A stretch of DNA of 64,000 nucleotides. Origin: Mycocentrospora acerina. Taxonomy: Eukaryota; Ascomycota; Dothideomycetes; Pleosporales. Both the position numbers and the translations under genes were made by a program. The stretch is from positions 62,001 through 126,000 of the forward strand of contig JAKUHH010000064.1 in assembly GCA_022701365.1 (NCBI GenBank), given 5' to 3'. Shown here piece after piece: positions 1 to 12,036 of this stretch. The notes beneath the pieces were generated by a model. It was not told the origin of the DNA. It saw only the letters and a program-made list of their open reading frames with translations, and did not search any database. Within the stretch, counting starts at the first letter, position 1, and every line of letters starts with the position of its first letter.

Positions 1-1710
1 TCCCCTGTAATTGAAAATTGTGAAAACAATCGTGTAAGCCGTTCTCGAACAAATCACTCGACGATTATGTGTATAATCTGACCTCTGAGCTGAATCCAGT
101 TCACCTTTGGCACTCTCCTCGATGTCAAAAGCCTTCCTGGATGTCTATGACAGGCAAAAGTAGTAAGCAGGATGGACGTTTTCGCATGCGATTGCTGTGC
201 CGATCATATCTCTACTCCATAGTGATGAAGCCACCTATGCCCCACAGATTGAAGCGAATACTACAAGACAATAATCTTTAGATCAACAAATAATTTCTCA
301 ACTATCGACTGTTCAAAAAATTACGTACTCTGCTAGTAAACTTTTTTCATGCCAGCTACCACAAAAAGCTCCCGATCAATGACTCGTTGTTTACATCTAA
401 AGTAGGAACTATTTCCCTGCATAATAACCTGGAAGGACTAAGTTCTCGAATCAGTAGATCTAACTTAGACTACGATCGACCGCTGGGTCATCACGTTTTC
501 TTATTAATTCAAAATTTTGAGCGTGGAACCCTTAAAATAAATCAGATTATTGACATTGCGTGAACTGCACGATATGCTTGGGGCTGTGAGACGTGTATGG
601 GGAAAGTCACGTTCGATAAGGCTATGGCAACAGTCTCGTTAGGACTAGCCTTCTTCCTTTCTGCTATTGCGTTTTTGCTCCATTTGATATTCAAGCTAGG
701 AGATTTATAGTATTTACTAATCTAGTATCTAACATGTGAGTGAGTTGCGTAGTTTGTAATAAGGCTGTCGCCGAGGTTGGCAACCTTGAATGTTGTGCAT
801 ATTTGATACGAGCGTAGAACTATTGCTATGGCGAGACGCAGATCTGACGAATAGCCTCCGAGATGGGGTTATTTGTCAGTGAAAGTGTTCACAATAAGGA
901 ATGCTCAAAAGGATGATGTTGCCCTGAGGTATTATTGTCGCTTAGAGTAGGGTAGAGTGCATCCAAATTCCCTTGTCCCACGGGATATCATTTGGCTGCC
1001 AGGAGCGAAATTTTAAAATGTAGCAGCAAAAAGAAGAAAATTTGGGCATTAAATGCTGAGGATGGACAGTAGGAAATTCAGACAATGAAGGCTTGAGTGG
1101 TGAGATGTATGGTGTGCAACCAGTTTGGGCTCACATAAATTGCTTATAAACGTACGAATAAATGCATCTTACATCAGACTGAGTCTAATTGGCTGTATTT
1201 GAAGAATATGTACTATTCTAAGCTCTACCAAATATCCTATAGTTTGTTTATTTTCCCAAGTTCCAAATGTCGTTTTGGAAGATAAATGGCTTCGGGATTT
1301 TCTCTTCGGTTTAAGTCGATAGTCAAAGGTGACCTTGTCAAAATAGAGAAGCCTGGTACAAAAACTGGACATTGATTGTCTCCAGGTTTCATCAAGAATG
1401 TATTGAGACCAAGACATTCAGCAGCAAACTATAGCTCAGAAAGGAAAACTATAGCTTTCGTTAAAAAACTCCACGCGCTCTTCTTTTTTACTCAGCCTGC
1501 CATGTACCGTTTGATTCCGTATCGCGACTTTCTAAGCTTTGAACTCAGGTAGGTGGTGAATTTTGTTACATCAAACAAGAAAAAAGAAAATGGGGAAGCG
1601 AGGCGTAGTTTACTTCATCCATATGTTCTTTAGCACGATTCGCGCAATCGTTCAGCTTTGTCGTTTTCGCCAGCACGCTTACCATTGGGATTGCTACTTT
1701 AGATCTTAAT

Positions 1711-1826
1711 GTCAGGAAGTGGTTCACCCTGAGGATATGAACTGTTCTATTCCAGGATCTATCAGATAGCAGATCATAGTACCTTCTTGGCTTGCATGGC
1801 ACAGCGGGATAGAGCCGTGTCCTGAC
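1711..1826. mobile_element. MITE copy 1 (GTCAGGA...TCCTGAC ends)
   Basis: This 116-bp segment begins GTCAGGAAGTG and ends CGTGTCCTGAC, giving imperfect terminal inverted repeats. A second copy with the same ends and clearly similar interior (shared 'ACTGTTCTATTCCAGGATCT' and 'TTGGCTTGCATGGCACAG') lies at 47510-47624. It has no coding capacity. Short length, inverted ends and dispersed copies fit a non-autonomous DNA transposon. I could not settle the target-site duplication, so the superfamily is open. Confidence 0.7.
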
Positions 1827-3199
1827 ACTTACCACATGAATAACCCATTTGACTCCCTATATGTCAGTCTTTGAGAGAGGTTGCCAGTTCAAATACTGAT
1901 GTGATTGCCTAATTTGGTAGATGGCTTTCACAGCGACTACGGCTGAGATGACTTGGAGAGCATCCCATCAACAATGGCACTTGATGCAAACTTGGAGGGA
2001 TCGTTATTAAGCATTCAAGATCAAAATTCAGAGATGAATAATGTACATCATGACCGGAGACAAGAAGTAAATGATCTTGTGGAGAGATGTCGCAACGATA
2101 AAATGACAAGCCAAATTTTACTTGATAAGTGATGCGTAGTATATTTGCCAGTCGCTTTGGGATTGGCCGTGCCACCATTCATGAAGGGCGGTTGTCCTAG
2201 ACTCGGTCTGTTGTTACAGAAAACGTAAGCCGTCTTGTGTTGAAAGCAAGATGAGACACTTTTGAGATCATGCAAGTTAAGATCCACAATCCCACTTTTT
2301 CGATTCGGCACTCGGACAGTGGGACCGCCGTATTTGGGTATTACTTGTAAAGAATGTGACCGAAGCAGGCTGTTACCTGGATCGACAAGAGGGTGCAGGG
2401 AACGCCGGGGTGGCCTGTGTCAGCTTCTGTCATGCAACAAAAGTCGAGAAGATCTGGCGAACAGCGTTTGTAAAACCACTTGGGAATTTGAATCGAATGT
2501 GGCAAGTCTTTGCTCGAAATAGATTTAAGCGACCGGAATAGGGGATACGCTTCAATAGTGTGCTATTGCGGAAAATATCAGTGGTAAGGGGCATTTGTGC
2601 GGCTGAGCTGATGTCGCGATCAGGCTATCCAGGTTAGTCGAGTGCACAGGGAACCGAAAGCGGGCCTCCGCCAGCCACAAGGGGCCCCGAATGACATCGT
2701 AGCCGTAACAACACTCATTTGAATAAAATCTGCAAAGAATTGCGACGGCTTCCGAGGGTCCGTCAGAGTCCGTTTTTCCGGCGTCATTGTAGTTCAGGTC
2801 AGCCTAGGGGCTTCTGCGCGGTTGCACATTACGCCAGGTTCTAGCGGCCGGTGAATGGCTGGACTTTGCTCGCGTGTGGGAACCCTGCATAACAACGCAC
2901 ACTAAGAAGCAAATTCAGGGCTCCTGTGCCGCACTAGAACAGGCATGCTAGCCAAGAACGTGGAGAACATACGGTGGCGGCCTCGGTTCCGCTCGTGTGC
3001 TCAATCAGCGTTGTGGGCAAGCCGCTGTTGTTGTGGCTGAGCAGCTTGTTGCGAGCACCTAGAATGGGGCCTGACTTGCTGCAGTTTAAATTGTGCGCAC
3101 GAGACCCCCGCAGGATCCAGCCAAGGCGTCCGTTGTCCGGAGGTGGTGCTGGATTCCGATGAATGCATCTGCTTTCGATCACATCGTTTGTATCCTCTG

Positions 3200-3250
3200 G
3201 CAAGCGCTCTCCCTTCCCCTCGCTCCCTTTCATTTTGCCGCGATTTCTGC
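3200..3250 (+). promoter_or_regulatory. Pyrimidine-rich leader upstream of the sulfatase-like gene
   Basis: A C/T-rich run lies about 80-125 bases upstream of the start codon at 3325. Such CT tracts are common just upstream of transcription starts in filamentous fungi, so this is a plausible core promoter element. No TATA box was evident. The role is inferred from position and composition only. Confidence 0.3.
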
Positions 3251-3324
3251 AGCCCTCCATCCTCGACTTTTGTCTCCGGTTTCTCTTATTTACGAATTAA
3301 ACGGCCGCTTCTTGATCCGATGTC

Positions 3325-6300
3325 ATGCAGATCAACATCCTCGCGCCTCTCCAGGCCCTTGTGAGACCCAAGAACCAGTTTTCGTTATTTTTCGTAGCAT
3401 TTTTTATTGCTAAGCTTCTTCATCTTGGCAGTCACGCCTCGTCTCTGCCCATCTTGCTCTACGTCCTTTATTTTCCGACTTTTCTTATTCCTGATGTCGT
3501 TCTTCTTGTCAGCAGCAAGCTCGTCATCTATACGCAACATAGTGGACAGACGTCTGCCCTGAAAAAAATCCTTGGATGTCTTCTTGCGTAAGTTCACACG
3601 GTTCAATGAAATCAACACAACAAAGTGCTGACCCTTCACGTACATAGAGTCTTCACAGCAGCTTGCTCCGCTGCACAAATATCATTCTTTATAGAAACTG
3701 GCGGTGAGATCCAATGGATGGCCGCTAGCAGAGTCCTAGGAGGTAGCGGAGGACTGGGCTTGATACTGTCAGGCCTACCAGCCATGGGCTTGACATTTAC
3801 AGTGATCTACGGCATTGCTTGGACTATCACGCCAAAGTTCTATGATTTTGTCGAACGTATCTTGCAGAAGATTGGCTCGTCATTTGGGCGCGTTTACCAG
3901 TTGACCAAGAGAACACCAAAGGCTGATGGAGACCAAGTGCCACTAATTTCCCTCATGGAGGAGCAAACTACATCATCTGTCACTCCAGAGCGCTCTGTCA
4001 AGCGACCTCAAAGCACCAAAGATGCCATCACTATATCCGTCACTACTCTTACAGCAATCGTCGTGTTGATTGTACTCCAGATCATCCGGCCAATATCACC
4101 ACCATACGCACATATGTCAGGCTCGTTACCCATCACACTAATCGAGGCTGTCTGGTTTCAGCCTATCAATTCTGAATTCTGCCTACCTCATCCTCTCGAG
4201 GCCGCGCTTTTCCCTTTTGAGCGATTCAACAAATTCTATAACCACACTCACTCTTCGAATTGGTTGCCCCAGTCTGAAATGTGTAGTAGAGCTAATAGCC
4301 CAGGACCCCCACCATGGCTTGAATATCCAGGAGGCCACGGTCCACAGAAGCGCGATTCCTTTGAGACTGAGGTACCAGCACAGGCGTTTAGGCGCGAATT
4401 TTTCCATGGGCCACCACCCCATGATCGTCCTCCCCCAGGTCCCCCTCCTCACAGCCATCCTCCCCCAGGTCCCCCTCTTCACGGCCGTCCTCCCCATGGG
4501 CCCCCGCCTGATGGGCACCCTCATAGACCACCACCAGATTTTTTACATGATGAAAACCGTGGGCATCGCGGTCATGGTCATGAAGGTGGCTACGAACCTA
4601 TTTGCGATCCGCTAAAGATTTCAAATCTCAACGCACGCCTCATCGAGAACTTGGCTGAAAGCATCGTTGACAAGAGACCAAAAATCAAGAATATCCTTCT
4701 TCTGACTCTAGAAAGCACCCGAAAAGACATGTTTCCGCTGAAAAAGAACAGCCACATATATAAGACGATTCTATCATCTTACAATTCTCCGAATGCTACT
4801 GCTGAGCTTGACGCTAAGCTTGCATCAATCACAAAAACGGCAGCATTTCTTTCTGGAGAATCTACTGGGTTTGAATCATTTCAAGAAAAACATCCAGCGA
4901 AAGGCTTTAGAACTTTATTCAAAGAAAAAAGAGGTGGGATTAATGTCGAAGGGGCCATCTCACAAGCGGCGTATACACTGAAAAGCCTTCTCAGCAGCCA
5001 TTGTGGTGTGGAACCACTGCCTGTCGATTTCACAGAAGAGACAAGAGGCGAAATATATCAGCCATGCATGCCACAGATTTTGGAAATGATGAATTTGGCC
5101 ACGCATAAAGCAGATACAGGTGCAAACCAAGAGAGTGGAACATCTCATGTGCAAGATAGCGGTAACAACAATCTCCCGGCTGGCGCTTCACCAGAAGCAT
5201 CGGGATCTGGTCGAATCGTCGGAAAAGTGCCTGAGAAGGACGATTACCGCTCGTTTGATTGGGAGTCGACAATGGTGCAATCGGTCACAGATCAGTTTGA
5301 CTCGCAAGATATTTTGGATGCGCAAATGGGATTTAGAAATGTCATCGCAGAGACTACCATTTCAAAGGAATCATCAAAACATTTTCCACCAAAGCATCCT
5401 TGGGTTAACTACTTCGGTTATCCAGAAGTCGAGACCCTGGACTATCTTCGCGACCTGTTTGTTGACGCGCAACATCAAGGGAAACGAGTCTTTGTGTCGC
5501 ATCTCACAAGCACACCACATCACCCGTTCGCAACCCCCAAAGATTGGACAGGTAAGACAGCTTACATCGAGAAGCAACGATGGCGGCCTGAGGATCCCTT
5601 TGACGCGTACCTGAACACTATCAAATATCAAGATGAGTGGGTCGCGCAGATCTTCGAAATGCTGTACGACACTGGTGTTCTCAATGAAACACTTGTGGTG
5701 ATGACTGGGGATCACGGCCTCGCATTCAAATCTGTCGATCTATCCCAGTCTGCTGTAAACAACGGCCATATATCCAATTTTGCGATCCCTCTTCTATTTA
5801 TCCATCCCGATCTGCCCCGCATGCAAGTAGTTGCATCTACAACACCCATGTCTATTCTACCCACTGTTTTCGATCTTCTTCTACAAACAAATTCGCTCGA
5901 CAACGAAGCAGTCAAACTGACCAATGAACTACTCCCTCGCTACCAAGGTAATTCTTTAATTCGGAAACTGGATTACAGCGTCGCGACAGACGATGGATCC
6001 ATTGGTGAAGCATTTTTCCAACCATTTCACTTTTCCATTATCAATCCCGGCGGGTCCCTTCTCGCAATCAGCGATGCATCAACAACCTTCCGTCTCATTT
6101 TACCACTCTGCTCGGCTATCCCGTTACGATTCACGGACATATATGCTGATCCTAAAGAGAGAGAACCAATTATCGCATGGACAATGGACGAGTTGATAGC
6201 TATTATCAAAGTTAGACATGGAGTGAGAGCGAAAGAATGGGTTCAATTAGCAGAAGAGCTCGGCCGATGGTGGTTCTGGAACCAAAGGGCAAAGTGGGGA

Positions 6301-6393
6301 TACTGGGAGAGTACAAGGAGTACAAGTAGGGGTGGCTCTGACGGTGCGGGCAGAGGGAGAGTCAAACTCAAGCACTGGTGGGAGACAAAGTAA
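3325..6393 (+). CDS. Membrane sulfatase-domain protein (alkaline phosphatase superfamily)
   Basis: Two exons, 3325-3587 and 3648-6393, join across a 60-nt intron (GTAAGT, branch CTGAC, TAG) and keep frame, giving 1,002 residues. Hydrophobic segments in the first 190 residues suggest several membrane helices, including one in the region encoded across the splice. The catalytic domain follows. 'NILLLTLESTRKD' (E443-R446) matches the first metal-binding strand of the alkaline phosphatase/sulfatase fold. A conserved SSHCG block sits near residue 540, and 'TGDHGLAF' (D776, H777) supplies further metal ligands. Between membrane and catalytic parts lies a Pro/His-rich repeat (about residues 343-384). 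Family knowledge suggests hydrolysis or transfer of a sulfate, phosphate or phospho-alcohol ester on the non-cytosolic side; the substrate cannot be read from sequence. The ATG at 3325 is chosen because it opens exon 1 and restores the N-terminal helices. Confidence 0.85.
4411..4536 (+). repeat. Pro/His-rich tandem repeat inside the sulfatase-like gene
   Basis: Within the open frame, units related to 'PPPGPPPHSH' and 'PPPGPPLHGR' repeat imperfectly several times, encoded by CCTCCCCCAGGTCCCCCTC-type DNA units. The region is low complexity, probably disordered, and lies between the membrane segment and the catalytic domain. His spacing could bind metal, but that is speculation. Copy number may vary between strains. 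Confidence 0.8.
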
Positions 6394-7041
6394 CCTTCGA
6401 TCAATGGGTTTAAAAATTGCAAAAAAAATTAACAAACGTATGAAAGTCTGAGCACTAACTGTGAGCATTCTGGCTTTAAAATTTAGCTTGTTTTCGTCGC
6501 GACTATTCAATTGAGCACAAGTTGTACCTCCTCTTTGTTACGATGACCCAATTTCCTCGGAATTTTACTTTGTAAATCCTCTTTTTCTCAAAGAGCTCCA
6601 TGAATTCACGGTGACAACAGCCTGTACGATAGCCAGCCCATACCGCTTGATAAAAGACTCATAACTACTATTCATTCCCAAACTTAAGAGCTTCTGAAAG
6701 CTTAAGCAGACTCTACAAAATAGACCAGTTTAGCTACAAAGAAACGATTATTTAAAGTTGGAACCAGAGCTTCATAGTCTTTGCTCTTCGCCATCCTTAC
6801 ATTTGCATTTCATGTGTCCATGCAAACAATACATTTGGCATCAATTCGAGACCTCTAAATCACAATATCATATTACTCAAGCAATCGTTGAATCCAATTT
6901 GAAAATATAGATTATGAGTTGCTTGGAATAGCTCATGTGGAGATTCCCTCCTCGATATGGACCAAAATCGCCATGTCCATATCGTATCTCAGCAGACTAT
7001 CTTGCCTCACATTTAATTACATTGCATGATTGTCGTGACGT
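6394..7041. other. Intergenic region between convergent genes
   Basis: This 648-base stretch separates the 3' ends of the sulfatase-like (+) and PAQR (-) genes. It should contain both 3' untranslated regions. No open frame, repeat or RNA gene was recognised. Confidence 0.6.
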
Positions 7042-8072
7042 TTAACATATCAGTGTCAATGGCCCATGGTTGTAATCAAATGCTTTCAGAAGGCCGACAA
7101 GGTGCAAAGCTGCCCCGCAAACGGCACAAACGTGGAATATCTGGTGCGAACTGCCCCATATGTCGAAGACACCTGGGCGAAACCTCTCAGGTACTCTCAT
7201 CTGTTCTAATTTAGCGAGCGTCTGTTGACATAATTTCGATGGAAAAAAGCTCACAGCATAGATAATCGCCCCTGTGATATATGATAAGCCTTCCGCAATG
7301 AAGTACGACCATCCCATCTGTTTATTTGCTTGTTCGATGCCAAACTTTTTAGCAATGTGCGTCATAGGAAATGCTCCTGACCATCCAATTGCGCAAAACA
7401 GAATTGCTCTTGCCCACCGCCACTTTGGCGTTCGGAATCGCGGCAGAGAGCATAGTGCGGCAGCAGCGGAGACGATAAGAACGATCTTAGCCACAGCCAT
7501 TAGCTTGGTTTACTATTGGTTGGTCAGGGGTTCTTTCTTACGCCAATTGAGTACGCGATCCAATAAATCTTCTCGCAGTAGAATCCATAATACGTTCCAG
7601 AGTACACTGTACCAGCTATGAGAACAAAAATCCCATACAGGTCCAGCAAGAGCCAAGTGTGGTACACTTCGTTTGAATGATTGCCAAGAGTATGAAAGAT
7701 AGCGCTAAAGCCAAAGCAGACAATAGCGCTTCCGATAAATATGCCGAAGGCCAGAATATCGTAAATATCCGCAGTAGAGTATCGCGTCGTGATCTTGACG
7801 TAAACGTGGAACGCGTAAGCGAAGAAGACGCCAGCTCCGACCAGATGCGAATAGATGTTGCCAGTTTGATTGTGAAGATAAAGAAGACTATTCAAAGACT
7901 CTCGGTAGGATCCGGATATGCTGCGGTAATTACCACACAAGTACTCGTTATCGCGTTGCCAAGCTTCTACCTCATGGAAAGTGAACAACATTCGTTTGGG
8001 AGATTGCAAAGTGTGCAGCAACCTTTTAGATTTTACTTGTTGCCTCGTCTTTCTTCTTGTGGGCCGAGACAT
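7042..8072 (-). CDS. PAQR / adiponectin receptor-hemolysin III family membrane protein
   Basis: Exon 1 is 8072-7542 and exon 2 is 7485-7042, joined across a 56-nt intron (GTAAGA at 7541, branch GCTAATG near 7500, AAG at 7486); the product is 324 residues. An alternative acceptor at 7504 would give a 38-nt intron, too short for comfort. The family signature is complete: 'GNYRSISGSYRESLNSLLYL' and 'HNQTGNIYSHL' in the N-terminal part, 'FGFSAIFHTLGNHS' in the membrane core, and a C-terminal 'HQIFHVCAVCGAALH' carrying the paired His thought to bind zinc. About seven hydrophobic helices are visible. Yeast IZH-type relatives affect zinc and sterol homeostasis, and animal relatives have ceramidase activity. 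A comparable role in lipid or zinc signalling is inferred. Confidence 0.9.
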
Positions 8073-11000
8073 CTCAAAATTAGGCCTACAATTCTTAGGG
8101 GAGGGTTGGATGCGAGAAGGAAGAAACGGGAGCCCTACGCGTCTTATACATTACAACCCCCTAACAAGCGTCCTCTTAGTCATTAAACTGTGCCTCGTTT
8201 AACAAGATTATTCTGTAACTTTGATTAATCCGGAATATAGTTTTTCATTTTCTGATTGGTCACTAGAAAGAGACTAGATAGCGAATAGGTTAAAAACCCA
8301 CATTTAGCTTTTACCTGAGAGCCAATATTTTTCTGTTTCTGAAAAAAATACTATTTAGAGATAATTTTCATTAATCATGTCTTCGTACATTCAATTCTGA
8401 ATTTGTTCGTAACTGGACTGGTAATGTGATAAATGTTTGACTTGAGAACTTTGCATCAGCACTTGCCTCTAAGTTTTAAAAAGAGCCCTTTGTTTCAACA
8501 CTGTCTCAGCCCAATTTTGTTGATAGGAGATAGCCATTGATCTAAAGAAATTTGAACGACATTTATTCGAGACTAGCACCATCATGCTGTCATAACAGTA
8601 TTTTGTTGATATTATCTCCACCGAGAATCGAATTTCAACTCAAGCAGTGACATCAAAATTTCAAGAAATATCAACATCAATAGGAGGGAGCGAAAGTTTT
8701 CTGCGGAATTAAAGAGATCAAGTTGATCAAATTCTCAAACAAAATCAGGGAATGCCTCTACATCACATATTCGTATATATACAAGTAGTACGGCTCTAAA
8801 AACACCATTGGACTGCCTCATAAGGTGTAAATCGAGTAAAATATAGTCAAGTGCAAGGCCTTATATTTTGCCCCCAAATCCCTAGAGTCTCCAAAATCCT
8901 CCTCCAGGTTTTTAAAGCCTCGTTCAATGTAAGAGGGCATTTATCGACTGAAAGAAAGGGGAAGAAGAAGAAGAAGAAGAAGAAGAAGAAGAAGAAGAGC
9001 GTTCAGTATTAGTGGCACGATTGTCGTTCCACAATGGGCTGTTGCCGCTTATGAACCTAGTCTATCAACTACAGAATGATGTACATAGAAACACGTCGAA
9101 CGATAGAAGAATTAAGTTCAGGAATCATGATGTGGAAAAGTTTCGTGCGGGCTTCGAGATTTCTCCTAATTAGAGCACACATTGTACCTCTCGGGACGAC
9201 TGTGCCTTATTAGTGATTAACTCTATTTTGGGAATCTTAAGATGTGATTGAATAGCAGTTTGTTTCTAGCATTGGGCAGGCAATGTCGAGCGCTATACTC
9301 GTCTTCGAGATTGAGACTTTGGCGAGAACCCAGAAGAAGACTATATCACTGCCAAAGCTATTCCAGAACTTTATCTACTTACTACTACATTTTTGGCGGC
9401 ACTTATCAACACGGTGAGGTTGTTGAATATGATGATTTTATTAAAAATAGTAGTGCCTAATCCGTTAGTCGACAACAATGTATTGTCACGCATGAGAACC
9501 CATGAACTCCCAACGCCTAAAGAGTCCCCCATTTATACAATCATATTGACTTGTCAATTTCCTTCTCTAATTGATTTTTACACAATCGCTTGTCACTAGA
9601 TTGAGCAACGTCCCTAACGAGGTTAAGAACTATGCATAAAACATCCTGAGTTGATCAACTTCTACGGGTACCTTCACTAATTTTAGCTACACATATGGTG
9701 AATCATGTATCTATAAATACTGTGCTGATGAAAATAAGCGCTTGGATGTCTCACGAGCAAAATGGCAGGTCGAATCTAAAAATAACTTAGATCGATACTA
9801 TGTACATTAACTCTTGCTTCCTGTTGCTTGCGTGGCTTGCCTTAGTCTGGTTTGATGGGAATTCTTCTTCTGCTCATCAGAACTCAAATGTCCATGAAAG
9901 ACACAGAGCAAGATGCCACACTGACATGACGGTATTCATTTAAATGGCGGAAAGTTGTGTTGTGCGACGGCCGAGTTCTGTACACCAAGTCAAACTATGA
10001 TTCTACAGCTATCGAAAGTATTCAATATTGATATTTTGGAAATAACATTATTTTAATTTCATCCAGATATTGACTTATTCATCTTTCTTTCGCCTTTTTT
10101 TTTTTTTGAAAACTGTACGCGTGAAGGCGAAGGGATCACCACTTATCAGAAAATTTCAACTTCAATTCCCCTTTTTGTTCCAATCATGCTCTTGACAGTT
10201 TTCATTATCGGTGTGAAGCTCATTGTCCAAATGAGGCAACAATCTAATGGTTAAATCAAATCCCTGTTGATGCGAAAAAGATGAAGTGCAACTTCACGAA
10301 AGTTGTATCGTTTGTTTGGAGGACGAGGAAATTAAATTTGGTTTGAAAAGGATAAAATGGTTTTTCTTGCTGGTGGTAGGTGAACTGTGTATTATGGGTT
10401 GAGCCGTGATAATGACCACGACTTTGAGCGCGACCCTAAATATAATCCAGTAATAGCGAATGGTATCAAAGCGGGAACGATAATTATGACAATCGGAAAA
10501 CATGTGCCAATTAGTCCTGATTATATTGCCAATTCATCTTAAATCTAATAAGGGATTGTTTGGTTTTCTGGGGTTTTTGTGCACTTGATTCACCAACCGA
10601 GATTTTTGATTAATACTCCAAGATAACGCTGGAGAGATCGTAGTACTTATCAATAATGAAATTTGATGTCAAATTTTCTGGTGCTGCGTTGCCAGCCAAG
10701 TTATCTTACGCCAGCTCCCTCTTCTATTGCATGATTAACTTTCGTGCTCGATTGTCCATGAAAGCGCTCGATCGCAGCAGTATGATTGGCCTTGCTGGTG
10801 ACGTCGCGACGTTGCGCGTAGTGGCGCTCCTCAAACGCAAAATCGACGAGAGTCTGACTGCAACACGTCATCTCTCACAGCTCGATGATGAAAAATATTA
10901 TAAGAGAGATATTCAGGATGTATAGCTTAACCTTATGTTTGTTCAGCTAACGATACGACGAGACCACAACCTATATCTGCTTACTTCGGGGGTTTGATTG

Positions 11001-11205
11001 AACCTTAGGCAACCACATGAGCGGACGAGTAACCTAAATTGCGAATAGATTCCTCCTCATTCGAGCTCACCAGTACGAACATGCCGAAACACCTCGATGA
11101 AGAGCAGGTTATTTTGGAAGGCAGATAAGGCACCCCTTCATGAAAGCGCCTCATAAAGAAAATTGGACGCCACCCCGCACTTTCATCTGGATCGAGCTTG
11201 CCATA
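8073..11205. other. Intergenic region, no gene recognised
   Basis: Three kilobases of moderately AT-rich DNA with several short, unrelated frames (for example 10656-10925 on +) that lack recognisable domains. It contains a GAA microsatellite (8960-8999) and a run of 12 T near 10096. The left few hundred bases should include the promoter of the PAQR gene, which is transcribed leftwards from 8072. Confidence 0.5.
8960..8999 (+). repeat. (GAA)n microsatellite
   Basis: About a dozen uninterrupted GAA/AAG triplets preceded by GAAAGAAAGGG. It is a purine-only tract on the plus strand and likely to be length-polymorphic. It lies in non-coding DNA. Confidence 0.95.
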
Positions 11206-12036
11206 GGTGTTTGTCAATGTCTTTCTTTATGGCGTCTATGGTACAATCACCGCAGCTATCTACGATGTCATCAGCTCCGAATTTGATGCTGCAAATACTG
11301 CAAGCTGGCTGACAATATCATATCTCTCGTAACAAGCACCGCTTTCAAACCGCTATATGGCCGATTTTCTGATATCTTTGGGAGGCGCGTGTGTTTCTTC
11401 GTCTCTACTATCACATTTGCGGTGGGATTTCTGCTGGTATCGTCATGTCGAGATGGGGCAAGCTACTTGTGCTTATCAAGATTGGGGTGACTCTCATGGC
11501 CCTTGGAAATGGATTGGTCACGTCCTTTTTTTCGACAATGATACCTGAAAGTATATTGCATTCTTATTCCCTACCGACCTTGGTCAGGGAATCACTTACC
11601 CTGCCATACTGTTTTCAACTCTCGCCTTATTCGGTCACTCAGGTATATTCGCCTATTTCACGACTAACTATGCTAAAATCTACCAGATCACGCAGTTTTT
11701 CCATCGACTATATATCTTATCCGCTTCTTGGGAAGTGTGGGGCGTTGCACTCACAGCCTTCTTCACGCAGAACACATTGGGTTCAAAGTTGCCCCATGTG
11801 CTTGCCGATATTCTGGATTGGGAGAGGGTATGGAAAGGATATTTTCCATTTTCAATGTTCATGCTGACTGATCAATAAGATTATCAAAGAAGTTTGACCA
11901 TCTCTTTCTGCGCTTCGCGGGCTTTCTCCTGAACTTGAAACTAAAGTCCGTCTTGTGTACTACGATGGAATTCGCCACTCCTTTGCTGCATCAACAACCG
12001 TAGTAGTCGTTGCTATCTCCGCTAATTTCTTCGCGT
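11206..12036 (+). pseudogene. MFS drug/amino-acid transporter pseudogene, internally deleted
   Basis: Broken frames on the plus strand resemble the fungal 14-helix major facilitator family. The start reads 'VFVNVFLYGVYGTITAAIYD', then 'DAANTASWLTISYL', an in-frame stop, 'TSTAFKPLYGRFSDIFGRR' (the loop 2-3 signature) and 'VCFFVSTITFAVGF'. Soon afterwards the match jumps to late-helix sequence: 'LMALGNGLVTSFF', 'DLGQGITYPAILFSTLALFG', 'LGSVWGVALT', 'NTLGSKLPHVLADI' and, close to the end, 'YDGIRHSFAASTTVVVVAIS'. The middle of the transporter is therefore missing, and frames shift several times. A TGA near 11548 replaces what is probably a Trp after 'DNDT'. It is not functional. Transport substrate cannot be inferred. 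Confidence 0.8.

Larger units (their letters stand above)
1..3324. other. Left intergenic region, no gene recognised
   Basis: No reading frame here resembles a known protein; those over 60 codons lack recognisable motifs and overlap each other on both strands. The stretch holds one short inverted-repeat element (1711-1826). From about 2560 to 3320 the DNA becomes more GC-rich and ends in a pyrimidine-rich tract (about 3200-3250), as is common upstream of fungal start codons, so the last several hundred bases are probably promoter and 5' leader of the gene beginning at 3325. A short hydrophobic frame starting at 624 (28 codons) could encode a membrane peptide but nothing supports it. Confidence 0.5.

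Noticed and set aside
4183..4524. Minus-strand open frame opposite the Pro/His repeat
   Set aside because: It is a shadow of the repetitive codons in the sulfatase-like gene.
7504..7541. 38-nt intron in the PAQR gene using the acceptor at 7504
   Set aside because: It is shorter than usual for fungi. The acceptor at 7486 gives 56 nt with a CTAAT branch site and keeps the frame.
10656..10925. Open frame of 89 codons on the plus strand
   Set aside because: No domain, no signal peptide, no splice support and no conserved-looking motif; likely chance.
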